A stretch of DNA of 6,790 bases. Source: JAVBQU01 sp031548675. GTDB lineage: Bacteria > Bacteroidota > Bacteroidia > Bacteroidales > P3. Of this stretch, positions 1 through 4,873 are shown in pieces (the first letter of the stretch is position 1; each line of letters begins with the position of its first letter). The position numbers and the translations under genes were made by a program. The notes beneath the pieces were generated by a model. The model was not told the DNA's origin. It saw nothing but the letters and a program-made list of their open reading frames with translations, and did no database searches. The stretch spans positions 1 through 6,790 of the forward strand of contig JAVBQU010000158.1 in NCBI GenBank assembly GCA_031548675.1, written 5' to 3'.

Positions 1-30
1 GGACTGCTTTTTATTTTTAATTGTAGTTTT

Positions 31-1347
31 TTACTTTGATATTACATAGGCATTAAATTTAGTTGGTAATTTTGCAAAGATATAAAAAAAGCTACAATTA
101 AGTAGCTTGAAAAAGTTAGTGTAAAATAATATATAGTTGCCTAAATTTATACTTGCGGATGTAGCAGCAGGCGTTTGGTATTCAGTCTTACCTGTACCGG
201 GAGTAATAAAAAAGTAATATCCATTAGTTTGAGGAACATCCGAAAGATCCAGCTCATAAGAAGATCCGATTCCATCCCAATCAAACTCTTTAACAGTAAC
301 CCCGCTCTTGACCAAACGGATATGTACAGGTCCGCAATAATATCCGGCAATATTATTTACAATAGCTCTGGAGCAGAATCCCGATCTATAACTATATGGA
401 TATGCCATAGTATAAATAGGCGAGGTTACAATATTATTGGTATCGCAAGGATTTCGTACTTGCACTCTATATTGCTCTACTCCGGGGTCATAGTTGGGAA
501 TATTGAAAACTCCGCCTCGATGGACTTTCCATGGAGTATAAATTCCTGAACCGGATGGATATTCAATTCGGGCTTCCAGCGGGTAACCACTAGGTGTTGT
601 TAGTTTTCCATTGTATCTATAAAAAATAGTATCGCCATTTGTAGCTTTTAGTAACATATTATCTGCTGCAAATGAACCGCTTATATCGCAACCTGTACTG
701 CTTAAGCTCCCTAACTGCACCCCATCAACGGAGCCGAATGTAATTCCGCTCACATTATACCTCGAAACAACACTATATGCCTTAACTATAGAAGATGCTC
801 CGCAATAATCAATAATTTCTATATCATAGTTTCCGGTGGGTAGCTGCTGAAATGATATTTTGCTTGCAGTAGTGTCTATTCTCCTCACAACGGTTGAAGT
901 ATTGGCTATTTTCAATAAATAGGCAAACGGAGCTGTCCCTCCTGTTACTACTAAATTATCTATACTACCGTCTGGATTACAAGCGGTTACCAAAGTGTTT
1001 CCCACCGTCCCTTTACTAATGGACATATTTGAGTAAGCCGTTATTTTTAATTGAGGAGCAACCGCATTTTGAAGGTTATTTACATCTCTGGCGTAAAATT
1101 TATAAGTAGTACCTACAGTTAATCCTGTAAAAGAACTGCTGGCTTGCCATGTAATAACTCCTGTTCCAATCTGAATACCATAGGTATAAGGAGTGCCGGC
1201 ACCGCCTGTGGCTGTAACTTTAGCACCCGCATTTCCGGGGCAAGACTGCATTGCTACTGTTACACTCACTGCCTGTGCCATTACTTGGGCAGAAAACAAT
1301 GTAAATAATATTATACTGAAAAAACAAAAAATATATATGTTCTTCAT
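31..1347 (-). CDS. Secreted protein with SprB-like repeat modules, probably truncated or frameshifted at its C-terminus
   Basis: The 438-residue product begins with a signal peptide (charged MKN, a hydrophobic core at about residues 4-20, then a likely cleavage site after AQA near residue 26), so it should be exported. Residues about 28-105 and 108-190 look like two SprB-type modules: each starts with a Cys (C36, C123), has a Gly-Gly followed by a PYTY/PFAY-like strand (GG48-49, GG136-137), and ends in a Y-x-x-x-x-D strand. Such modules are common in Bacteroidota surface and gliding-associated proteins. Residues about 190-400 are beta-rich with scattered cysteines (C220, C301, C325, C338), and I do not recognise them. 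There is no C-terminal type IX sorting domain, although large relatives usually carry one. The last ~30 residues are hydrophobic and low-complexity, and are encoded across a terminator hairpin, so the true end is probably near residue 405-410. The start was chosen because it places the signal peptide at residue 1. Function unknown; surface adhesion is only a guess. Confidence -1.
   Translation of the reverse strand: MKNIYIFCFFSIILFTLFSAQVMAQAVSVTVAMQSCPGNAGAKVTATGGAGTPYTYGIQIGTGVITWQASSSFTGLTVGTTYKFYARDVNNLQNAVAPQLKITAYSNMSISKGTVGNTLVTACNPDGSIDNLVVTGGTAPFAYLLKIANTSTVVRRIDTTASKISFQQLPTGNYDIEIIDYCGASSIVKAYSVVSRYNVSGITFGSVDGVQLGSLSSTGCDISGSFAADNMLLKATNGDTIFYRYNGKLTTPSGYPLEARIEYPSGSGIYTPWKVHRGGVFNIPNYDPGVEQYRVQVRNPCDTNNIVTSPIYTMAYPYSYRSGFCSRAIVNNIAGYYCGPVHIRLVKSGVTVKEFDWDGIGSSYELDLSDVPQTNGYYFFITPGTGKTEYQTPAATSASINLGNYILFYTNFFKLLNCSFFYIFAKLPTKFNAYVISK
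67..74 (+). promoter_or_regulatory. Possible rightward -7 box (TAATTTTG)
   Basis: TAATTTTG followed by CAAAG fits the Bacteroidota -7 consensus TAnnTTTG. No TTTG sits at the usual -33 distance (the nearest is at 35-38, too far). A transcript from here would be antisense to the secreted-protein gene. It may be chance in AT-rich DNA, but it supports the view that the tail of that frame runs through intergenic sequence. Confidence -1.
82..108 (-). terminator. Intrinsic terminator of the secreted-protein gene, lying inside its open frame
   Basis: On the minus strand a perfect 7-bp stem (AAGCTAC / GTAGCTT, plus-strand positions 102-108 and 89-95) with a 6-base loop is followed directly by a run of T (plus-strand A at 84-90). 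This is the layout of a Rho-independent terminator for the leftward gene. It lies in codons 414-422 of the frame, about 50 bases before the first in-frame stop. Confidence -1.
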
Positions 1348-1411
1348 TATTTTTCTTTACTCTATATACAAGATTCCAGTCTCAATTTTTAAATAATACA
1401 AACTAAGCACG

Positions 1412-1419
1412 CAAAGGTA
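1412..1419 (-). promoter_or_regulatory. Probable -7 promoter box of the secreted-protein gene
   Basis: The minus strand reads TACCTTTG followed by CGTG, an exact match to the Bacteroidota -7 consensus TAnnTTTG. Transcription would start near 1405, giving a leader of roughly 58 bases before the ATG at 1347. No convincing -33 TTTG is seen at the expected spacing. Confidence -1.
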
Positions 1420-1810
1420 CTACTTCTAAAAATATTTATTCCATGAGCAATTTGTATAGTATAAATAGACTAAGAGCCTACTATAGGTTGTCAAAAAACA
1501 AATACGGAATACTTATAGATTACATAGCCCTTAATAATTAACTGAAATTGTATTTTTTTATTCTCTCATTATTGACTTGTTTAAGCCTTTATGAAATTTA
1601 TAATTTACTTATTTTTAACAATATAAAACATTACTCTTAAACCTATTTACCTCATAAATGCGATACTACATTTAAGATTTTTTTCAATTCGGCTAAAATA
1701 ACATGCAAAGTTATAATATTAGACAAGATATTATCTATTAAATAATCGTCTAATAAATTAATTACATAAGGGAATTACAACATATGAGCCAAAAGGTTAT
1801 TATATAGTCA
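1420..1810. other. AT-rich intergenic stretch without a supported gene
   Basis: This is most of the gap between the divergent secreted-protein and regulator genes. It is very AT-rich and all frames are broken by frequent stops. I see no tRNA and no gene with convincing coding character. The only ordered element is an 8-bp inverted repeat at 1717-1755. Confidence -1.
1717..1755. repeat. 8-bp inverted repeat (TATTAGAC / GTCTAATA)
   Basis: TATTAGAC at 1717-1724 pairs perfectly with GTCTAATA at 1748-1755 across a 23-base AT-rich spacer that can itself partly pair. It has no T-run on either side, so it is not an intrinsic terminator. A binding site is possible but unproven. Confidence -1.
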
Positions 1811-1812
1811 AT

Positions 1813-1885
1813 AAATGACATAAAATGATTATTTTATGATTTGAAATGACATTTTACGATATATCATCCATGATTTTTATCGTAA
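1813..1885. promoter_or_regulatory. Operator-like cluster of direct and inverted repeats upstream of the regulator gene
   Basis: Three ordered elements overlap here. AAATGACAT occurs perfectly at 1813-1821 and 1844-1852, 31 bases apart (about three helical turns), and the similarity extends to 13 of 17 positions. CATAAAAT (1819-1826) and ATTTTATG (1831-1838) form an 8-bp palindrome with a 4-base spacer. TTACGATA (1854-1861) and TATCGTAA (1878-1885) form a perfect 8-bp inverted repeat with a 16-base spacer, and its right arm overlaps the -7 box at 1883. By inference these are binding sites for the regulator encoded next door (autoregulation), which may also act on the divergent secreted-protein gene. 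Confidence -1.
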
Positions 1886-1890
1886 TTTTG
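1883..1890 (+). promoter_or_regulatory. Probable -7 promoter box of the regulator gene
   Basis: TAATTTTG matches TAnnTTTG. The predicted start near 1897 leaves a leader of about 25 bases before the ATG at 1922. There is no clear -33 TTTG, as might be expected for a promoter that depends on an activator. The box is overlapped by an arm of the TTACGATA/TATCGTAA inverted repeat. Confidence -1.
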
Positions 1891-1921
1891 TCCATCACTT
1901 ATCACACCAAATAAAATATTC

Positions 1922-2893
1922 ATGAGAGGCTATTCTATAAATGAAAGAATTGTTAGGGCAATTAAACAATCCCTTTCCGAGAACGATACAATATCAAATG
2001 TATTAATGGACTTATTATCACTAAGTAAAGAATCTGTTTACAGGCGGCTTAGAAACGAAATTCCTTTTACGCTGGATGAACTTGTCAAAATTACCAATCG
2101 ATTTGGAATTTCAATTGACGATATTATTGATTCGGGTTCTATAACTACCAAATGGGCTACTCTTAATGTAGATAAATTTTATCAGCCCGAAAACTATATG
2201 AAACAATATCAAAGCCGGTTAAGTGAGCATCTAAAGCTATTCCTTGAAATGCAATCAGCCAAGAAAGCAAGTATTCGTTGTGCCTACAATATTGTTCCAT
2301 ATATATTCCTGCTTTCATATAGAAAATTAACTCTATTCTGGCATTACAGATGGAACTTTTTGATGAAAGGGGCAAACCCCAATTTTCTTTTTTCGAATAT
2401 GATTGTTCCTGATGAAATAATTGAGCTTGAAGAGCAGACCATTAAAGAAGTTCGAAAAATTCCAACAACATTTATTTTCGACAAAAATGTCATTGCGAAC
2501 ATAGTGAATGATATTCATTATTTTATTGCTCAGCAATTAATATCTCAAAGTGAACAGCAACAATTAAAACAAGAGCTACTGGATTTAATAGCTGAAATAG
2601 AACTGGTAACCGAAACAGGCTGTTTTAAAAATGGAGCAGATACAACCATTTATTTATCTAAAACGAGTATAGAAAGCTGCTATCATTACATGGAATGTGA
2701 TAACAGAAATTTTAGTTTTCAACGAATTTTTTATATCGAACGGCTTGAGCTCAATAATGCCAAGTTTTGCAAAATGCAAAAAGAATGGATTGATTTATTG
2801 AAAAGGCTTTCAATTTTATTAACTCAAAGCGGAGACAAACAACGATTCGATTTTTTTGATACTCAACGAAAATTAGTCAAAACCCTGGGATAA
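1922..2893 (+). CDS. Helix-turn-helix transcriptional regulator (Bacteroidota-type, uncharacterised)
   Basis: The product has 323 residues. Residues about 22-70 form an XRE/BetR-like helix-turn-helix: SNVLMDLLSLSKESVYRRLR, with the likely recognition helix at residues 36-44, followed by the conserved FTLDELVKI and FGISIDDII helices. Similar N-terminal modules head many unstudied Bacteroidota regulators. Residues about 85-323 are predicted to be mostly helical and rich in aromatic and charged residues, with no recognisable ligand-binding motif, signal peptide or membrane segment. It is probably a sensing or oligomerisation domain. The first ATG was chosen; it lies about 25 bases from the likely transcription start and has no Shine-Dalgarno, as usual in this phylum. 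The gene is divergent from the secreted-protein gene and convergent with mutY. The repeats just upstream suggest autoregulation. DNA binding is well supported by the motif; targets and signal are unknown. Confidence -1.
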   Translation: MRGYSINERIVRAIKQSLSENDTISNVLMDLLSLSKESVYRRLRNEIPFTLDELVKITNRFGISIDDIIDSGSITTKWATLNVDKFYQPENYMKQYQSRLSEHLKLFLEMQSAKKASIRCAYNIVPYIFLLSYRKLTLFWHYRWNFLMKGANPNFLFSNMIVPDEIIELEEQTIKEVRKIPTTFIFDKNVIANIVNDIHYFIAQQLISQSEQQQLKQELLDLIAEIELVTETGCFKNGADTTIYLSKTSIESCYHYMECDNRNFSFQRIFYIERLELNNAKFCKMQKEWIDLLKRLSILLTQSGDKQRFDFFDTQRKLVKTLG

Positions 2894-2964
2894 AAGTTTT
2901 GCTTAAAACATTGGGGAGTTTTTATTTCACACTCTTCTTTAAGTGTTATCCTAAATAATCCGGA

Positions 2965-3007
2965 CTGGGAAATGGAATCATAAAAATGGTATTATTTCAT
3001 TTCCCAG
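2965..3007. repeat. 14-bp imperfect inverted repeat overlapping the mutY stop codon
   Basis: CTGGGAAATGGAAT at 2965-2978 pairs with ATTTCATTTCCCAG at 2994-3007 with a single G-T wobble. The loop has 15 bases. The right arm encodes the last codons of mutY, so the mRNA end can fold into a hairpin that includes the stop codon. No T-run follows on the minus strand, so it is not a classical intrinsic terminator, but it may stabilise the 3' end or aid termination between the two convergent genes. Confidence -1.
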
Positions 3008-4041
3008 AATAATTCAATCAGGCGCGGAACCGGATAATCGTGAATTTGTTTGGATGCCGCCCAAATGTAAGGCGGAGCTATAAAATGTAAGGGCGATTGT
3101 ATCTCTAAAATTACAAAATTCACATAAATACTCTGATGCGTAAGCTGATGCTTAATTTCTGATTTTTGAGATATGATTTTAAAGTTGCCGCACTCCCAAA
3201 GTTTTAATTTATTTTTTATGGCTTGCTGCAATTTCTTTGTATCTAAAGAAATTGGACTTTCTATCAGAGGAAAATCATACAAACCTTTCCAAATATCGTT
3301 TTGGGTTCTTTTATGCAATAAAATCTGCTGATTATCTGCAATTACCAAATAGTAAAAATATCGTTCTTTCATTTTTACCTGTTGGGATTTTATCGGTAAT
3401 TGATTTACGCATTGCTGCTTATTTGCATAGCATGTTTTAGCAAAAATGCAATGCATACAATCGGGCGAAGACGGCTTGCAATATAAAGCTCCAAACTCTA
3501 TAATTGCTTGATTGAAAGTACCGGAGTGTTTCTTATCAATCAGCACATGAAGCTTCTCTAAAATAGCATTTTTCCCTTTTAAAGAATCAATAGGTTCGAA
3601 AATACCAAACAGCCTCGAAACAACTCTCAACACGTTTCCATCTACAGCAGGCACACATTCATTAAAAGCAAACGAAGCAATAGCTGCTGCGGAATATGCT
3701 CCTATTCCTTTCAATTTCTGCAATTCTTTAGCCGTTTTAGGAAATATTCCGTTATAATCTGCTGCAATTTTTTGAGCTGTAAAATGTAAATTTCTCGCAC
3801 GGGAATAATAGCCTAAGCCCTGCCAAAGCTTCAATACTTTTTCCTCGTCAGCAGCAGCTAAATCAAAAACCGTAGGGAAGTTTTCAATAAAACGCAGATA
3901 GTAATCCCAGCCTTGTACAACGCGGGTTTGCTGCAAAATAATTTCAGACAGCCATATATAATAAGGATTTGTTGTATTTCTCCAAGGCAGATCGCGTTTA
4001 TTTTCAGCATACCAAGCCAATAATTCTTGGGTAAGATTCAT
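2992..4041 (-). CDS. mutY: A/G-specific adenine glycosylase MutY
   Basis: MutY removes adenine mispaired with 8-oxoguanine (and with G) in base-excision repair, preventing G:C to T:A transversions. The 349 residues match the family length. Visible marks in order: LPWR at 18-21; the catalytic glutamate E33 in LSEIILQQT; the helix-hairpin-helix KGIGAYSAAA at 111-120 including the active-site Y116; the catalytic aspartate D134 in AVDGNV; and a [4Fe-4S] ligand set C188-x6-C195-x2-C198-x5-C204. Residues about 225-349 form the NUDIX-like domain that reads 8-oxoG. Its FSH loop appears as LTH (300-302), keeping the histidine and changing Ser to Thr. The gene is monocistronic here, convergent with the regulator and divergent from HU; the mutY / HU / RNase G neighbourhood is common in Bacteroidota. 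The ATG at 4041 fits the family N-terminus, and no Shine-Dalgarno is present. Confidence -1.
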   Translation of the reverse strand: MNLTQELLAWYAENKRDLPWRNTTNPYYIWLSEIILQQTRVVQGWDYYLRFIENFPTVFDLAAADEEKVLKLWQGLGYYSRARNLHFTAQKIAADYNGIFPKTAKELQKLKGIGAYSAAAIASFAFNECVPAVDGNVLRVVSRLFGIFEPIDSLKGKNAILEKLHVLIDKKHSGTFNQAIIEFGALYCKPSSPDCMHCIFAKTCYANKQQCVNQLPIKSQQVKMKERYFYYLVIADNQQILLHKRTQNDIWKGLYDFPLIESPISLDTKKLQQAIKNKLKLWECGNFKIISQKSEIKHQLTHQSIYVNFVILEIQSPLHFIAPPYIWAASKQIHDYPVPRLIELFWEMK

Positions 4042-4070
4042 TCCGATTTTTATAATAATGGCAATGCTAT

Positions 4071-4103
4071 AAGACCTGTGAAAACTAAGCCCAAACAGGT
4101 TTT
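4071..4103 (-). promoter_or_regulatory. Stem-loop in the mutY leader
   Basis: ACCTGT (4074-4079) and ACAGGT (4095-4100) pair perfectly, and the stem extends to about 9 bp with one G-T pair through AAG/TTT on the outer side. The loop has about 15 bases. It lies between the putative mutY start of transcription (near 4141) and the ATG at 4041, so it would form in the mutY 5' leader. Any regulatory role is inference. Confidence -1.
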
Positions 4104-4147
4104 CTTTTCTAATTCTTATTTAATTGCCTGTTATACAATTAAGCTTG

Positions 4148-4155
4148 CAAAAATA
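4148..4155 (-). promoter_or_regulatory. Possible -7 promoter box of mutY
   Basis: The minus strand reads TATTTTTG, a match to TAnnTTTG, giving a start of transcription near 4141 and a leader of about 100 bases. The surrounding AT-rich DNA makes chance matches likely, and no -33 TTTG is evident. Confidence -1.
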
Positions 4156-4158
4156 ATC

Positions 4159-4181
4159 AATTTTCTGAAAATCAGAAAATT
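4159..4181. repeat. 9-bp perfect inverted repeat between mutY and HU
   Basis: AATTTTCTG (4159-4167) and CAGAAAATT (4173-4181) form a perfect 9-bp stem with the 5-base loop AAAAT. It sits just upstream of the mutY -7 box, where a -33 region or operator would be, inside the shared divergent region. No adjacent gene would use it as a terminator. Confidence -1.
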
Positions 4182-4235
4182 ATATTTTATAAAAATAAAT
4201 ATTTGTATGCTGATTCCTGCTAATTAAGTGTTTAC

Positions 4236-4300
4236 AAATGAAAAAAACATTCATTTTTCTTTTTCGAATAAAATAATTGTGCTACCTTTGCCATTCATTT
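4236..4300. promoter_or_regulatory. Repeats around the HU promoter
   Basis: AAATGAA (4236-4242) and TTCATTT (4250-4256) form a 7-bp palindrome with a 7-base spacer. CATTCATTT occurs at 4248-4256 and again at 4292-4300, one copy on each side of the HU -7 box and 44 bases (about four helical turns) apart. The placement suits a repressor or autoregulatory site, but this is inference. Confidence -1.
4283..4290 (+). promoter_or_regulatory. Probable -7 promoter box of the HU operon
   Basis: TACCTTTG followed by CCA is an exact match to TAnnTTTG. The predicted start near 4297 gives an AT-rich leader of about 49 bases to the ATG at 4346. The -33 element is weak (TTTTCG at 4261-4266). Confidence -1.
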
Positions 4301-4345
4301 GAAAAATCATAATTTATTAACTAATAATTTAATCATACAACTATT

Positions 4346-4630
4346 ATGACAAAAGCAGAAATTGTAGCTGAAATAGCTAACAAAACAGGCATCGAAAAAA
4401 TGGCAGTTCAAGCGTGCGTTGAATCTTTCATGGATGCAGTAAAAGGCTCATTATCAAAAGGTGATAATGTTTATTTAAGAGGATTTGGTAGCTTTATCGT
4501 GAAAAAAAGAGCTGAAAAAACAGGTAGAAATATCTCTAAAAATACTACTATCATCATTCCTGCTCATAACATTCCTGCCTTCAAACCGGCAAAAACTTTT
4601 GTTGTGGATGTAAAAAAGAAAGTAAAATAA
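4346..4630 (+). CDS. HU-family nucleoid DNA-binding protein
   Basis: This 94-residue protein matches the HU/IHF family in length and pattern. It has an N-terminal helical dimerisation part (residues 1-40), the diagnostic LRGFGSFIVKKR at 44-55, and the beta-arm followed by IPAFKPAK at 76-83. HU proteins dimerise, bend DNA and organise the nucleoid. At the arm tip, where most HU and IHF proteins carry Arg-Asn-Pro with a DNA-intercalating proline, this protein has R61-N62-I63, so that proline is absent; nearby prolines are P72 and P77. I recall this arm type from other Bacteroidota HU paralogues. The tail is lysine-rich (KKKVK). The gene follows a good -7 box, has no Shine-Dalgarno, and is 19 bases upstream of a small basic ORF, with which it very likely forms an operon. 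Family assignment is secure; distinguishing HU from IHF subtypes is not attempted. Confidence -1.
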   Translation: MTKAEIVAEIANKTGIEKMAVQACVESFMDAVKGSLSKGDNVYLRGFGSFIVKKRAEKTGRNISKNTTIIIPAHNIPAFKPAKTFVVDVKKKVK

Positions 4631-4649
4631 TCCCTTAAATATAATTATT

Positions 4650-4739
4650 ATGCCAAGCGGAAAAAAAAGAAAAAGACATAAGATAGCAACTCATAAGCGC
4701 AAAAAACGCTTGCGTAAAAACAGACATAAAAAGAGATAG
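4650..4739 (+). CDS. Very small, highly basic protein, candidate Bacteroidota ribosomal protein
   Basis: The ATG at 4650 opens a 29-codon frame ending in TAG. The product begins MPSGKKRKRHKIATHKRKKR and ends LRKNRHKKR. About two thirds of residues are Lys, Arg or His, there are no acidic residues, and only three are bulky aliphatic after Met. This is the composition of a small rRNA-binding ribosomal protein such as bL34, bL36 or Thx, though it matches none of them by motif. I recall near-identical short ORFs annotated as hypothetical in other Bacteroidota. A Bacteroidota ribosomal protein named bL38 was reported from the Flavobacterium ribosome structure, and this could be it, but I cannot confirm its sequence from memory. 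It lies 19 bases after HU and before a strong terminator, so it is the second gene of an HU operon. The frame is too short for routine gene callers and may be missed. Confidence -1.
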   Translation: MPSGKKRKRHKIATHKRKKRLRKNRHKKR

Positions 4740-4763
4740 TTGATTTCTTTTTATAGCTTATTG

Positions 4764-4820
4764 ATAAAAAATTAATTACAGGTCAGCTGGAATCCGGCTG
4801 ACCTGTAATTAATTTTTTAT
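4764..4820. terminator. Very strong bidirectional intrinsic terminator
   Basis: The arms 4764-4787 and 4797-4820 are perfectly complementary over 24 bp, and TGG/CCG inside extends the stem to about 27 bp (one G-U) around a 3-base AAT loop. The core CAGGTCAGC is GC-rich for this DNA. The left arm carries a run of A and the right arm a run of T, so it can end transcription in both directions. It closes the HU / small basic protein operon and separates it from rng. Confidence -1.
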
Positions 4821-4844
4821 TTGGGCAAATTGCTATTACCCAAA
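4820..4844. repeat. 6-bp inverted repeat in the rng leader region
   Basis: TTTGGG (4820-4825) and CCCAAA (4839-4844) pair perfectly across 13 bases in the only 53 bases available for an rng promoter. It could be an operator or a leader hairpin. TTTG at 4820 could act as a -33 element, but no clear TAnnTTTG follows at the right distance. Confidence -1.
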
Positions 4845-4873
4845 AACTTATATTACAAAATTTTATACAGTAC

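Noticed and set aside
175..549. Plus-strand frame of 124 codons opposite the secreted-protein gene
   Set aside because: The minus-strand frame has a signal peptide and SprB-like modules. The plus-strand product is low in recognisable features and is best seen as a shadow.
1443..1541. A 32-codon plus-strand frame starting ATGAGCAATTTG in the intergenic region
   Set aside because: It is short, has no recognisable motif, skewed composition or good promoter box, and lies in very AT-rich DNA. Unlike the 4650 ORF, nothing supports it as a gene.
4071..4110. Hairpin followed by TTTTCTTTT, read as a plus-strand terminator
   Set aside because: No plus-strand gene lies to its left (mutY is on the minus strand), and the loop is long. 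A mutY leader hairpin is the simpler reading.
4027..4227. Plus-strand open frame of 66 codons across the mutY start and the intergenic region
   Set aside because: It overlaps the mutY N-terminus in antisense and runs through the mutY leader hairpin, promoter box and inverted repeat. It has no protein-like features.
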